Assembly (NCBI GenBank): GCA_021784255.1
Contig: JAJXSZ010000002.1
Coordinates: forward strand, 1-37,802
Length of the DNA stretch: 37,802 bases
Direction: 5' to 3'
Origin: Pseudomonadota bacterium
Lineage (GTDB): Bacteria > Pseudomonadota > Alphaproteobacteria > Acetobacterales > Acetobacteraceae
The position numbers were made by a program, and so were the translations under genes. A model generated the notes under the pieces. It was not told where the DNA came from. It saw nothing but the letters and a program-made list of their open reading frames with translations, and did no database searches. Below, piece by piece: positions 7,218 to 16,707 of the stretch (position 1 is the stretch's first letter; each line of letters begins with the position of its first letter).

Positions 7218-8219
7218 CTAGGCCAGTGCTTCGAGCACCACCGCCGGCGGACGCGCGCCGACGCGCGCGATCGTCGCCGCCGCGGCCGATGCGCCGAGCG
7301 AGCCGCAGGCCGCGAGCGGCTTGCCGGCGGTCCACGCGGCGAGGAATCCCGCGGCATAGGCGTCGCCCGCTCCGGTGGTGTCCACGACCGCCGTCGGCGC
7401 CGCGGTGATCCGGATCACCTCGTCGCCGGACACGATCAGGCTGCCGCGCTCACTCATCGTCAGCACCGCGAGCTTTGTTTCGCCACGCACCAGCGCCACC
7501 GCGTCTTCCGCGCGCTCGACCCCGTAGAGACTGCCGATCTCCGCTTCGTTGGCGAACAGGATGTCGACGCCGGTGCGCACCAGCTCGCGGAACGCCTCGC
7601 GGTGCCGCCCGACGCAGAACGGGTCGGACAGCGACAGCGCCACGCTGCGCTCCGCCTGCTGCGCGACCATGGCGGCGCGGCGGAAGGCGGCCTGCGCGGC
7701 CGGCGGGTCGAACAGGTAGCCCTCGAGATAGGTGACGCGGGAGGCGGCCACGATCGCCGCATCGACCTGCGCCTCGCCGAACGCAACGCAGGCGCCGAGA
7801 TAGGTGTTCATCGTCCGCTGCGCGTCGGGCGTGACCGCGATCAGGCAGCGCGCCGTCGGTGCGCCGCCGCCCGATGGGCCGACCGGCAGGGCGGGGGTCG
7901 GGAAATGCACGCCGGAGGCGGTGATGTCGTGGCGGAAAACCTGCCCCAACTGGTCCTGCGCCACGCAGCCGAAATAGGCCACTTTCGCCCCCAGCGCCGC
8001 GGCCACCGCGCAGGTATTGGCGGCCGAGCCGCCGCTGCTCTCCTGCCCGGCCGGCATGCCCGCGTAGATGCGCTCCGCCGCCGCGGCGTCGATCAGCGTC
8101 ATCGTGCCCTTGGTCATGCCATGCTCGGCGAGGAAGTCCTCCTCCACCTGTGCCACCACGTCGACCATCGCGTTGCCGATGCCCAGGATGTCGAACCGCG
8201 CGTCCATCGCTTGCTCCAT
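7218..8219 (-). CDS. PfkB-family kinase, adenosine-kinase-like
   Basis: A 333-residue member of the ribokinase/PfkB family. Signature 1 is seen as SSGGSAANTCAVAAALGAKV near residue 62-81, and signature 2 with the catalytic Asp as DTTGAGDAYAAGFLAAW. The N-terminus FDILGIGNAMVDVVAQV and the overall layout resemble the alphaproteobacterial adenosine-kinase-like group, which phosphorylates a nucleoside or sugar with ATP in the cytoplasm. Purine salvage is the likely role, but sugar kinases share these motifs. A perfect 12-nt palindrome GGCGGGCCCGCC (7187-7198) lies between it and the CMD-fold gene. It is divergent from the EI24-like gene, with 55 bp between. It ends in TAG without the palindromic repeat. 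Confidence 0.9.
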   Translation of the reverse strand: MEQAMDARFDILGIGNAMVDVVAQVEEDFLAEHGMTKGTMTLIDAAAAERIYAGMPAGQESSGGSAANTCAVAAALGAKVAYFGCVAQDQLGQVFRHDITASGVHFPTPALPVGPSGGGAPTARCLIAVTPDAQRTMNTYLGACVAFGEAQVDAAIVAASRVTYLEGYLFDPPAAQAAFRRAAMVAQQAERSVALSLSDPFCVGRHREAFRELVRTGVDILFANEAEIGSLYGVERAEDAVALVRGETKLAVLTMSERGSLIVSGDEVIRITAAPTAVVDTTGAGDAYAAGFLAAWTAGKPLAACGSLGASAAAATIARVGARPPAVVLEALA

Positions 8220-8274
8220 CGTTCAATCGTCGGCCGCGGTTAACATCCGCCACCGCTTCGCGGTAGGGGGAGGC

Positions 8275-9009
8275 ATGTTCGAAGCCGCGCTGCGGGCCCT
8301 GGCGCAGATGCAGGACCGCACTTTCCGCACCGTCCTGCTCGCCAGCATCCTCTGGACGCTCCTGGCCTTCGCCCTCCTCGCGGCCGCATCGTTCGCCCTC
8401 CTCGGCGCGTTCCTCGGTCCGCATGTCGCCGGCTGGATCGGCGCGATCCTCGCCGCCGCGACCACGGCCGTGGCCCTCTGGCTGCTCTTTGTCCCCCTCG
8501 CCGCGGGAATCGCCACCTTCTACACCGACCGCATCGCCGGCGCCGTCGAGGCGCGCTGGTACCCGGCGCTGCCGCCGGTAAGCCCGGCGAACCTGGCCTC
8601 CCAGGTCTGGGACGGGGTCGCCGTCTTCCTGCGTCTCGCCGCCGCCCAGCTCCTGGTTCTCGTCGCGCTGCAGACCGGCACGGTGCTGTTCGTGCCCGGC
8701 CTCGCCGCGATCGCGTGGCTGGCACTCGCCGGCTGGGCCTATGCGCGTGGCATCTTCGTCACACTCGCGATGCGGCGGCTATCGCGCCCCCAGGCGCTGG
8801 CGGCCTGGAACGCGCGCCGGCTGCCGGCCATCGGTGTCGGCGTCCTGGTCTCCCTGCTTGCCTTCATCCCGCTGCTGAATCTGGCCGCTCCGATCCTTGG
8901 CGTCGCAGCCCTGGTGCATGTGCTGCAATCCAGCCCCAGGATGTCGATGCCGCCTCGGGCATGGCGTGACTCCCCGCCGCCCCGCGTGCTACCCCGCTCG
9001 CCCGATTGA
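8275..9009 (+). CDS. EI24/CysZ-like integral membrane protein
   Basis: A 244-residue protein with four or more hydrophobic helices (roughly residues 15-40, 48-75, 115-145, 180-210). The pattern LLFVPLAAGIATFYTDRIAGAVEARWYP followed by a membrane block is that of the EI24 domain family, which includes the sulfate permease CysZ. Bacterial EI24 proteins of this branch are mostly uncharacterised, so sulfate transport is not claimed. The ATG at 8275 follows GGGGGAGG at proper distance; the frame is open further upstream but that overlaps the kinase gene. The C-terminal 25 residues are Pro/Arg-rich and probably cytosolic. The next gene (bactofilin) starts 17 bp after the stop, so they likely form one transcript. 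Confidence 0.8.
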   Translation: MFEAALRALAQMQDRTFRTVLLASILWTLLAFALLAAASFALLGAFLGPHVAGWIGAILAAATTAVALWLLFVPLAAGIATFYTDRIAGAVEARWYPALPPVSPANLASQVWDGVAVFLRLAAAQLLVLVALQTGTVLFVPGLAAIAWLALAGWAYARGIFVTLAMRRLSRPQALAAWNARRLPAIGVGVLVSLLAFIPLLNLAAPILGVAALVHVLQSSPRMSMPPRAWRDSPPPRVLPRSPD

Positions 9010-9026
9010 CCGAGAGGAGGGTCCCA

Positions 9027-9626
9027 TTGTTCACCAAGCGCCGCCGCCCTGAGGACGCACAGGAGCCCGAGGCCGAGACACCGGCCGCGCCCCCCCGCCC
9101 GGCTGACCCCTCGCTCGCCGTGCCCCCGTTTCGTCCCGCGCCCCCCAAGGAGGCCCCGACCATGAGCCGTCCGCTGAACCCGAACCCGCCGCTGTCGCCG
9201 TCCACGCCCCTGTCGGCGATGTCGGCCGCGCCGGCGTCCCGCCCCGCGCCGCGCGGCGCGGCGGAGCGGCGCACCCTCGTCGTCGGCCGCGGCATCTCGG
9301 TCCAGGGAACGGTGCAGGACGCTGAGCGTCTCGTCGTCGAGGGGACGGTCGAGGCCAGCATGATCCACGCCACCGAGCTCGTGATCGCCCTCGGGGGCAT
9401 GTTCCGTGGCGAAGTCGAGGTCGAGGACTCGGAAATCTCCGGCACGCTGGACGGCACGCTGACCGCCCGCGGGAACCTGGTCGTGCGCGCCAGCGGCAAG
9501 GTGCTCGGCACCGCCCGCTGCCGCCGCCTGCAGGTGGAGGATGGCGGCCAGATCACCGGCCGCATCGAGATGATCACCGAGCCCGCCCGCGGCGGGGAGA
9601 CGGCCCGCAGCGAGGACGCGGCCTAG
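9027..9626 (+). CDS. Bactofilin (polymer-forming cytoskeletal protein)
   Basis: A 199-residue protein. Residues about 90-180 form the bactofilin domain, a right-handed beta-helix visible as a run of short Gly/Val strands: VVGRGISVQGTVQ, VEGTVEAS, GMFRGEVEVED, ISGTLDGTLTARGNLVV and ASGKVLGTARCRRLQV. It is preceded by a long Pro/Ala-rich disordered stretch and followed by an acidic tail. Bactofilins self-assemble without nucleotide into filaments that place cell-wall or polarity factors. The start is unusual: a TTG at 9027 with GAGAGGAGGG placed right before it, giving the typical opening MFTKRRR. No ATG fits. A second in-frame TTG at 9006 lacks a ribosome site. The stop TAG is the start of palindromic repeat copy B. 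Confidence 0.92.
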   Translation: MFTKRRRPEDAQEPEAETPAAPPRPADPSLAVPPFRPAPPKEAPTMSRPLNPNPPLSPSTPLSAMSAAPASRPAPRGAAERRTLVVGRGISVQGTVQDAERLVVEGTVEASMIHATELVIALGGMFRGEVEVEDSEISGTLDGTLTARGNLVVRASGKVLGTARCRRLQVEDGGQITGRIEMITEPARGGETARSEDAA

Positions 9627-9672
9627 AGCAATATCCGACCGGATCGAACGATCTGGCCGGATTTCCTGCTCG
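9624..9672 (+). repeat. Palindromic interspersed repeat, copy B, fused to bactofilin TAG stop
   Basis: TAGAGCAATATCCGACCGGA opens the element, identical to copy A over its first 15 bases. Arms ATCCGACCGGAT and ATCTGGCCGGAT pair with one mismatch and one wobble around loop CGAACG, and the outer arms AGAGCA and TGCTCG pair with one mismatch. It lies at the 3' end of the bactofilin gene, before a second hairpin at 9701. Confidence 0.85.
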
Positions 9673-9700
9673 CGCCATAGCCCGCCGCCGCGTTGATGCC

Positions 9701-9735
9701 GGAGTCCGGAGCCCGAAGGCCCCGGACTCTTTCTC
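9701..9735 (+). terminator. Candidate intrinsic terminator after bactofilin
   Basis: GAGTCCGG (9702-9709) pairs perfectly with CCGGACTC (9722-9729), and the inner GCC/GGC can extend the stem around CGAA. The pyrimidine-rich, T-bearing TTTCTCTATT follows at once. This is the layout of a rho-independent terminator for the plus strand. Its right arm is also the first unit of the 19-bp tandem repeat. Confidence 0.55.
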
Positions 9736-9777
9736 TATTCCCGGACTCTTTCTCTATTCCCGGACTCGTTCGCTCTT
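9721..9777. repeat. 19-bp tandem repeat, three units, each with a GANTC site
   Basis: Units at 9721-9739 and 9740-9758 are identical (CCCGGACTCTTTCTCTATT); the third, 9759-9777, differs at a few bases and runs into the stop of the lipoprotein gene on the other strand. Each unit contains GACTC (9725, 9744, 9763), and the hairpin arm upstream adds GAGTC at 9702, giving four sites of the CcrM recognition type GANTC within 66 bp. Confidence 0.85.
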
Positions 9778-10631
9778 CAGGGTGAAACCGGCGCCGTCTG
9801 GATCTTCAATGGCCCCGACGGCACGGCTGGCAGCGGCGCTTGCGGCGCTCCCATCGGCGTCAGGGTCGGCGCGAGCGTCTTCTTGATCACCGTCTGGCCC
9901 GCCGGCACGGCGGCGTCCGGCACCGGCGCCGTGGTGACGGCGGGCGGCAGCGTTCCTGCCGGCGGCGCCAGCGGCGTCGGCGCGCCGCCCTGGCCCGGCG
10001 CGGCCGGCGTGGCGGGGAAGTTCGGCGGCGGGCTGCCGGGTTTGCCGAGGCTCTCGGTCTGCACCGAGGGCGCCGGTGGCGCCAGCGGCTTTGCCGCGAG
10101 CAGGTATTTCCCGAGATGCTTGCGCAGCTGGTACTCGAACTCGACGTTCATGTCGTTCATCGTCGTCTTCACCAGCTCGTAGAGGTCGGCCTTCTGCGCC
10201 TGCGGACTGTCGGAGACGAAGGTCCGGCTGTCCTTCACCGCGGCCTTGATCTCGCCGAGCTTCTTGCCGTTGGCGTCGAGCAGCGCGAGGTGCACCGCGA
10301 AATGCGCGTCATAGTGGTCGTGCACCTGGATGATCGAGGCATCGTCGATGCCGAAATCCGCCATCCCTGAGGTGCCGTCCAGCTCCAGCCGGTCCTCGGC
10401 CATCTGCCGCAGCGCCGTCACCGGCTGCTCGGGGGCGAGGTATTCGACATGGGTGGCCTCGCCCGACGGCACCCAGGAATCGTCGATCGCAAGCTTCGCC
10501 ACGTCGAGCCGCAGCTTCATCAGGTAGGCGTAGCGCAGCGGCGGGTAGGGCACGGGTGCCGGCGCACTCCCCGCGCACCCCGCGAGCAACAGCAGCAACG
10601 ACGTCACGACAGCAAACCTAACGCGCATCAT
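9777..10631 (-). CDS. Predicted lipoprotein of unknown function
   Basis: A 284-residue protein with a lipoprotein signal: a basic start (MMRVRF), hydrophobic TSLLLLL and lipobox L16-A-G-C19, so it should be lipidated and membrane-anchored. The mature part begins with a structured region of about 150 residues (DSWVPSGEATHVEYLAPEQ, FAVHLALLDANGKKLGEIKA, NDMNVEFEYQLRKHLGKYL). It is followed by about 110 residues of Pro/Ala-rich low complexity ending in IQTAPVSP. I recognise no family. The first ATG (10631) overlaps the hslO stop as ATGA, which suggests coupling to Hsp33 and decides the start over the second ATG. It is convergent with the bactofilin gene. Confidence 0.75.
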   Translation of the reverse strand: MMRVRFAVVTSLLLLLAGCAGSAPAPVPYPPLRYAYLMKLRLDVAKLAIDDSWVPSGEATHVEYLAPEQPVTALRQMAEDRLELDGTSGMADFGIDDASIIQVHDHYDAHFAVHLALLDANGKKLGEIKAAVKDSRTFVSDSPQAQKADLYELVKTTMNDMNVEFEYQLRKHLGKYLLAAKPLAPPAPSVQTESLGKPGSPPPNFPATPAAPGQGGAPTPLAPPAGTLPPAVTTAPVPDAAVPAGQTVIKKTLAPTLTPMGAPQAPLPAVPSGPLKIQTAPVSP

Positions 10632-11557
10632 CTTTTTTCCGACTCTTCCCTGCCGCGGACCTCGTCACGCGGAAACCGAAACGAATAATTGCAGAACTCG
10701 CAGGTCATGACGATCTCCCCGTCCACCGTCATGTGGTCGAGGTCGTCGGTGCCGAACCCGGCGAGGATCGTGGTCAGTCGCTGGCGCGAGCAGCGGCAGC
10801 CATAGGCGAGAGCGCGCGCGCGGTCCGCGGCCACGCCCTCCCCGCCGAACAGCCGCCACAACAGCGTCTCCGCCGCGAGCGTGTCGTCGAGCAGTTCCGC
10901 CTCGGTCAGCGTGTCGGCCAGCGCCGTCGCGGTCTGCCAGGCGTCGTCGTCGCTGGCGGCGATGCGCTCCAGGATGAGCGCCGCCGCTCGCCAGCCCTGC
11001 GCCGTCCGCGCCGCGCCGAGGCGGATCCAGGCGCCGATCTGCTCGCTCGCGCGGAAATAGCCGAGCGCCATCGCCTCCAGCGTCTCGCCGCCGATCGCGA
11101 CGATCCCCTGGTGGCGGTCCACATCCGGTCCCTGATCCACGGTGAAGGCGAGATAGCCCTCGCCGAGCAGCTGCGCGTCGGTGGTGTCATCGCGGATCAG
11201 GCCGGTCTCGAGCGCCGCCGCCCGGACCTGCGCATAGCCGCGCAGCGCCCCCGCCTCGGTGCAGTCCGCGAGCAGCAGCGATACCGGCCCGTCGCCCTTC
11301 GCCTGCAACGAGAACGAGCCGCGGAATTTCAGCGCCCCGGCCAGGCCCGCGGTCAGCGCCAGCGCCTTGCCTTGCAGGCGCATGACGCTCTCGGGGTTGT
11401 CGTGGCGCGCGAGCAACGCCTCGGCGAGTGCGCCGAGGCGCACCAGCCGCCCGCGCACCGGCCGTCCGGGCAGGTGGAACGGCAGGATGCCGCGTGGCAC
11501 CACGATATCCGGCACGTCGGGCCGGTCGGCATCGAGAAAGGCGGGCGTGTCGGCCAT
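10628..11557 (-). CDS. hslO: Hsp33 redox-regulated chaperone
   Basis: A 309-residue Hsp33. The C-terminal zinc/redox switch is complete: C-R-C in YGCRCSRQR and C-E-F-C in VMTCEFCNYSFRF. The N-terminal domain shows the family stretches RGRLVRLGALAEALLARHDNPESV, FRGSFSLQAKGDGPVSLLLADC and the GYLAFTVDQGPDVDRHQGIV core. Hsp33 is a cytoplasmic holdase: oxidation of the four Cys releases zinc, unfolds the linker and exposes client-binding surface. In many alphaproteobacteria hslO lies directly behind argD-argF on the same strand; here it is on that strand but separated from argF by a plus-strand transporter gene. The start at 11557 is the ATG before ADTPAFLDADRPDVPD; longer frames lack homology. 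Confidence 0.96.
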   Translation of the reverse strand: MADTPAFLDADRPDVPDIVVPRGILPFHLPGRPVRGRLVRLGALAEALLARHDNPESVMRLQGKALALTAGLAGALKFRGSFSLQAKGDGPVSLLLADCTEAGALRGYAQVRAAALETGLIRDDTTDAQLLGEGYLAFTVDQGPDVDRHQGIVAIGGETLEAMALGYFRASEQIGAWIRLGAARTAQGWRAAALILERIAASDDDAWQTATALADTLTEAELLDDTLAAETLLWRLFGGEGVAADRARALAYGCRCSRQRLTTILAGFGTDDLDHMTVDGEIVMTCEFCNYSFRFPRDEVRGREESEKR

Positions 11558-11766
11558 GCGCCCGCAGAATAGGCGTTGCGCCGCCCGCCCGCTACCGTCA
11601 CCGATCATGAAACGTCCTGCCGAATGACAGATCAGGCCACGCTGCGCCCCTTGCGGGCGGAGGCATGCCGTACGGCCCTCGGTGCCGGGCTCGGCCCGCT
11701 TCCGCGGACATGGTGCCCGGTCCTTGCGGCCATGGTGGTTTTTGCGGCCATGATGAGGGAGCCGGC

Positions 11767-12903
11767 ATGAAGCGCGGGCATCGCGGCACGCTCTGCGCCA
11801 TCGTGCTGGCGCGCATGGCCTTCGGCCTGCAGGTGCAGACCGTGGCCACGCTCGGTCCGGCGCTGCGCCATGCGTTCGTGCTGGACTTCGCGGGCTTCGG
11901 CACGCTGGTCGGGCTCTACATGCTGCCGGGCGTGGCGCTGGCGATCCCGGTGGCCTTTGCCGGCAGGCGCATCGGCGAGCGCAATGCCCTGGCGTTCGGC
12001 ATGGCCCTGATGGCCCTGGGCAGCGCGCTGAGCGCCGCCGCCCCCGGCGTGCTGCCGTTCGGCGCCGGGCGCCTGCTCTGCGGCAGCGGCGCCGTTGCCA
12101 TCCTCGTCTTCCAGGGCAAGGTCCTGTCGGAGCGCTACAGCGGCCGCGCCTTTTCGCTCGCGACCTCCTTGCAGACCGGAGCGTTCCCGATCGGGGTGGG
12201 CCTCGCGCCACTGGTCCTCGGCCCGCTCGCCGGCGCGCTCGGCTGGCGCGCCGCCTTCATCGCCGGCGCGATCCTCGCCGCCATCCCCGTCGCCCTGCTG
12301 CTGGCAACCTGGCGGGAGATCGCGGCGGTTCCTGCGTCGGGCACGCGCCTGCTCGCCTGGCCCAGCCGGCGCGAGGTACGTCTCGTCATCCTCGTAGGCC
12401 TGGTCTGGGTCTTCTACAACGCCGGGTTTGCGAACTACCTCGCCTTCATGCCGGCGCTGATGGCGGCGCGCCACCTCGCCGGCGCCGCCGCCGCCTCGGT
12501 CGTGCCCTTTGACACCTGGCCCAATCTCCCGTTCGTCCTCGCCGGCGCCGCCGTTGCGCACCGTTTCGGCCATACGCCGGTGTTTCTGGCCGGGACACTC
12601 TGCACGTTCGCCGCCATCGTCTGGGCGCTCGCCGGGGGCCCGCTGCCGGCGACGGCGCTGCTCTTCGGCACCCTGGGTGCCATCCATGGCGGCATCGTCG
12701 TCGCCACCGGCACGCTGGCGACCCGGCCGGAAAACCGCGGCGTCGGCATGGCGATCTTCTACACCGTCTATTACGCGGGCGGTTTCGTCTTCCCGACGCT
12801 CTGCGGCCACGCCGCGGACCTCGCCGGCGGCCCGCAAGGTGCCTTCGTTGCCGCCGCGGCGCTTTCCGTCCTCGCCATCCCCGCCTGGCTGCTGATCCGC
12901 TGA
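11767..12903 (+). CDS. MFS transporter (CynX/NimT-like) inserted between hslO and argF
   Basis: A 378-residue permease with about twelve hydrophobic segments of the major facilitator superfamily. The N-terminal half shows LGPALRHAFVLDFAGFGTLVGLYMLPG and the loop AGRRIGERNALAFGMALMALG, corresponding to the conserved G-x3-D/E-R/K-x-G-R-R motif between helices 2 and 3. A central hydrophilic loop (TWREIAAVPASGTRLLAWPSRREV) separates the halves. The start ATG at 11767 has GAGGGA 6 bp upstream; earlier in-frame codons give non-hydrophobic Arg/Gly-rich residues. Substrate unknown. It runs opposite to hslO and argF on either side and interrupts the common argD-argF-hslO order. Confidence 0.87.
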   Translation: MKRGHRGTLCAIVLARMAFGLQVQTVATLGPALRHAFVLDFAGFGTLVGLYMLPGVALAIPVAFAGRRIGERNALAFGMALMALGSALSAAAPGVLPFGAGRLLCGSGAVAILVFQGKVLSERYSGRAFSLATSLQTGAFPIGVGLAPLVLGPLAGALGWRAAFIAGAILAAIPVALLLATWREIAAVPASGTRLLAWPSRREVRLVILVGLVWVFYNAGFANYLAFMPALMAARHLAGAAAASVVPFDTWPNLPFVLAGAAVAHRFGHTPVFLAGTLCTFAAIVWALAGGPLPATALLFGTLGAIHGGIVVATGTLATRPENRGVGMAIFYTVYYAGGFVFPTLCGHAADLAGGPQGAFVAAAALSVLAIPAWLLIR

Positions 12904-13017
12904 ACGCTCACCGCGCCCAGGTGCCACGCGCGCCGAGGCCGGCGCCGGGCGCGGGCGGGTCAGGAGGCGCGACGATCTCCCGCCAGGCGGGCGTCCCGGC
13001 GGCGGTGCCGCTTCCGG

Positions 13018-13973
<956 letters not shown>

Positions 13974-13977
<4 letters not shown>

Positions 13978-15170
13978 TGCGCGGCGACCTTGGCGGCGCT
14001 CGGCCGGCAGCGGCGTGCGGCGCGGCGGATGATCTCCAGCCCCTGCGTGATGTCCTCGTCGGTGATCACCAGCGGCGGCACCAGGCGCAGCACGTTCTCG
14101 CCCGCCGTGACCGCCAGCATCCCCTCGGCCATCAGCGCGTTGTTCACGTCGCCGGCCGGGACGGCGCATTTGAGCCCGAGCATCAGCCCCGCCCCGCGCA
14201 CCTCCTCGAACACATCGGGGAACTCGCGCACCACCGCGGCAAGCTCGTCCCACAGGCGCTGGCCCTTGCGCGCGACGCTGTCGAGGAAGCCCGGCGCCAG
14301 CATCACGTCCAGCACCGCATTGCCAGCGGTGCATGCCAGCGGGTTGCCGCCAAACGTCGTGCCGTGGGTGCCCGGCAGCATGTGCCTGGCAACCGCCTCG
14401 GTCGCCAGCACCGCGCCGAGCGGGAAGCCGCCGCCGATGCCCTTGGCGACGCTCATCACGTCCGGCGTGATGCCGGCCCATTGATGGGCGAACAGCTTGC
14501 CGGTGCGGCCCATGCCGCACTGGATCTCGTCGAGCCCCAGCAGCAGCCCGTACTCGTCGCAGGCGGCGCGCAGGCCCTGGAGGAACTGCAGCTGGGCTGG
14601 CCGGATCCCGCCTTCGCCCTGGATCGGCTCGACGATGATCCCCGCGGTTTCCCCGGTGATCGCGGCGCGCACGGCATTGAGGTTGTTGAACGGGACATGG
14701 TCGAACCCGGCGCATTCGGGACCGTATCCGCTGAGGTATTTCGCGTTGCCGGTGGCTGCGAGCATGGCGAGCGTGCGGCCATGGAAGGCGCCTTCGAAGC
14801 AGATGAAGCGGTAGCGCTCGCCACGCCCGGTCTCGGACATGGTCTTGCGCATCATCTTCACCATGCCCTCGTTCGCTTCGGCGCCCGAGTTGCAGAAGAA
14901 GACGCTGTCCGCGAAGGTCGCCTCCACCAGGCGCCGGGCCAGTTCCTCGGCCTGCGGCACGCGATAGAGGTTGGAGACGTGCATCACGCGCGCCGCCTGC
15001 TCCGCGATCGCGCGGGTCAGCCCCGGATGGCCGTGGCCGAGCGAGGAGGTGGCGATCCCCGCCCCGAAGTCGAGGAATCGTCGTCCGTCCGCCGTCCACA
15101 GCCAGGCGCCTTCGCCCCGCTCGAAGGCGAGGTCGGCGCGGTTGTAGTTCGGCATCAAGGCGGCGATCAT
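13974..15170 (-). CDS. argD: Acetylornithine aminotransferase
   Basis: A 398-residue class III PLP aminotransferase. The cofactor lysine is in DVMSVAKGIGGGFPLGAV, the phosphate-binding turn in NSGAEANEGMVKMMRKT, and the cofactor-ring Asp in LLLGLDEIQCGMGRTG. Substrate-side motifs HGTTFGGNPLACTAGNAVLDV and the start MPNYNRADLAFERGEG are typical of ArgD. It transfers the amino group of glutamate to N-acetylglutamate semialdehyde in arginine synthesis, and may act in lysine synthesis as succinyl-DAP aminotransferase. It is directly coupled to argF (GTGA). The ATG at 15170 is chosen; one at 15154 (MPNYN) is the alternative. The promoter must lie in the 272 bp between it and divergent recX. Confidence 0.95.
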
Positions 15171-15442
15171 CGTGCGGGTTCCCGTTTCCTTGCCTGCGGC
15201 CCTCCGCGATGGCGGGCCAAAAAACCAGCATGCGGGTGAAATCCCGGCTCCGTCAAACTTTTCCCAGGAAACGCGGTGCAATTCCGGTCTGCGCCCACGG
15301 TGCGGCTCGCCCCGCGCGCAAGGCTGGCGGAGCCCGCCCGCCGGCCCGGCCGCTGCGTTGGCGCGGCCCCCTGCCGGGCCGGCGACGCCCGGGCGCCGGC
15401 ACGCCCTTCGCGCGGCGCGCAACCCGTGCCAGCATCGCGCCG

Positions 15443-16009
15443 ATGCCCGATCGAACGGCGCTACAACCGGCGCCCAGCGCCGCATCCCTGCGCGAAGCGG
15501 CACTGGCCCACCTCGCGCGCTTCGCCGCGACCGAGGCGAGCCTCGCGCGCGTGCTCGCCCGCCGTGTGGACCGTTGGGAACGCGCCGGCGGCGACCCGCA
15601 GGCCGCCCGTGCCGCGCGCGCGGCCATCGCCGGCATCGTGCGCGACCTGGCCGCCATCGGCGCGGTGAACGACGCGGCGTTCGCCGCCTCCCGCGCCCGC
15701 CGCCTGGCCCGCGCCGGTGCCTCGCGGCGCGCCGTCGCCGCGCATCTCGCGGCCCGCGGTGTCAGCGCCGACATCGCCGGTGCCGCCGACCCCGACAGCG
15801 AGGAGCGCGACTACGCTGCGGGCCTCGCCTATGCCCGCCGCCGCCACCTCGGTCCGTTCGGCCGCGGCGCCGATGGTGGGGCCGACGACCGGCTGAAACA
15901 GATGGGCAAACTTGCCCGTGCCGGCTTTTCGCGCGCCGTCGCCGAGCGCGTGCTCGCGACCGATCCCGAGACCGCCGAAACCCTCCTCCTCGCTGCACGC
16001 CACGCGTGA
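15443..16009 (+). CDS. recX: RecX-family regulatory protein
   Basis: A 188-residue, Ala/Arg-rich all-helical protein. Three-helix repeats of the RecX family are visible: LREAALAHLARFAATEASLARVLARRV, IVRDLAAIGAVNDAAFAASRARRLARAGASRR and LAYARRRHLGPFG, ending with KQMGKLARAGFSRAVAERVL, which is the typical last repeat. RecX binds RecA filaments and usually limits their growth. There is no recA nearby. The ATG at 15443 is chosen since the open frame upstream is Arg/Pro-rich and lacks homology. The last codons overlap the GTG start of azlC (GTGA), so recX heads a coupled four-gene string. Confidence 0.82.
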   Translation: MPDRTALQPAPSAASLREAALAHLARFAATEASLARVLARRVDRWERAGGDPQAARAARAAIAGIVRDLAAIGAVNDAAFAASRARRLARAGASRRAVAAHLAARGVSADIAGAADPDSEERDYAAGLAYARRRHLGPFGRGADGGADDRLKQMGKLARAGFSRAVAERVLATDPETAETLLLAARHA

Positions 16010-16707
16010 GCCAGCCGGTCACGTTCACCTGGGCGGGGTTTCGCGAGGGTGTACGCCTCTCCGTGCCGCTGCTCATCGGCACCGCGCCGTTCGGCATCGT
16101 CTGTGGCATCGTCGCCCAGGGCGCGGGCCTGTCCTATCTCGAGACCTTCCTGATGAGCGGGCTCGTCTATGCCGGCTCGGCGCAGCTCGTGGCGCTCGCC
16201 ACCTGGACGCACCCGGCCTCGGCCCTGGCAGCCGGGTTCGCGGCATTCGTGGTCAATCTGCGCCTGGCGCTGATGGGCCCGGTGCTCGCTCCCTGGTTCG
16301 ACCGGCTGCGCGGCTGGCGCCTCTGGACCAGTCTGTTCGTGATGGTGGACCAGAACTGGGCGCTGGCGGTGCGGGCGATGAACGCGGGCGAACGCGACGC
16401 GGCGCAGCTCCTTGGTACCGGCGTGCCGATGCTGCTCACCTGGGTCGCGACCTCGATGCTCGGCCGGGTGCTCGGCGCGGGGCTGCGCCCGGCGCCCGAC
16501 CACCCGATCTTCTTCGCCGCACTGGCGGTGTTCATCTGCATGCTGGTCACGCTCTGGCGTGGCCGGCGCGATGTGCTGCCCTGGGGCGTTGCCGGCGCGG
16601 TGGCGCTGCTGACGGCGCGGCTGTTGCCTCATACGAGCTGGTATATCGTGGCCGGCGCCATCGCCGGCAGCCTCGCCGGTGCGATCCGCGACCGGGTGCG
16701 GGCATGA
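16006..16707 (+). CDS. azlC: AzlC-family branched-chain amino acid exporter subunit
   Basis: A 233-residue membrane protein. The AzlC start FREGVRLSVPLLIGTAPFGIVCGIVAQGAGLS and the adjacent SGLVYAGSAQLVAL are diagnostic, as is VVNLRLALMGPVLAPW. AzlC forms the large subunit of an AzlCD exporter of branched-chain amino acids and analogues at the inner membrane. The start is GTG at 16006, overlapping the recX TGA (GTGA); there is no ATG at the N-terminus. The next gene, azlD, overlaps by ATGA, as expected for the two-subunit pair. Confidence 0.94.
   Translation: MSQPVTFTWAGFREGVRLSVPLLIGTAPFGIVCGIVAQGAGLSYLETFLMSGLVYAGSAQLVALATWTHPASALAAGFAAFVVNLRLALMGPVLAPWFDRLRGWRLWTSLFVMVDQNWALAVRAMNAGERDAAQLLGTGVPMLLTWVATSMLGRVLGAGLRPAPDHPIFFAALAVFICMLVTLWRGRRDVLPWGVAGAVALLTARLLPHTSWYIVAGAIAGSLAGAIRDRVRA

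Noticed and set aside
6141..8243. 700-codon plus-strand open frame across typA, the CMD-fold gene and the kinase
   Set aside because: It is antisense to three well-supported genes and shows no domain; long stop-free frames are expected at this GC content.
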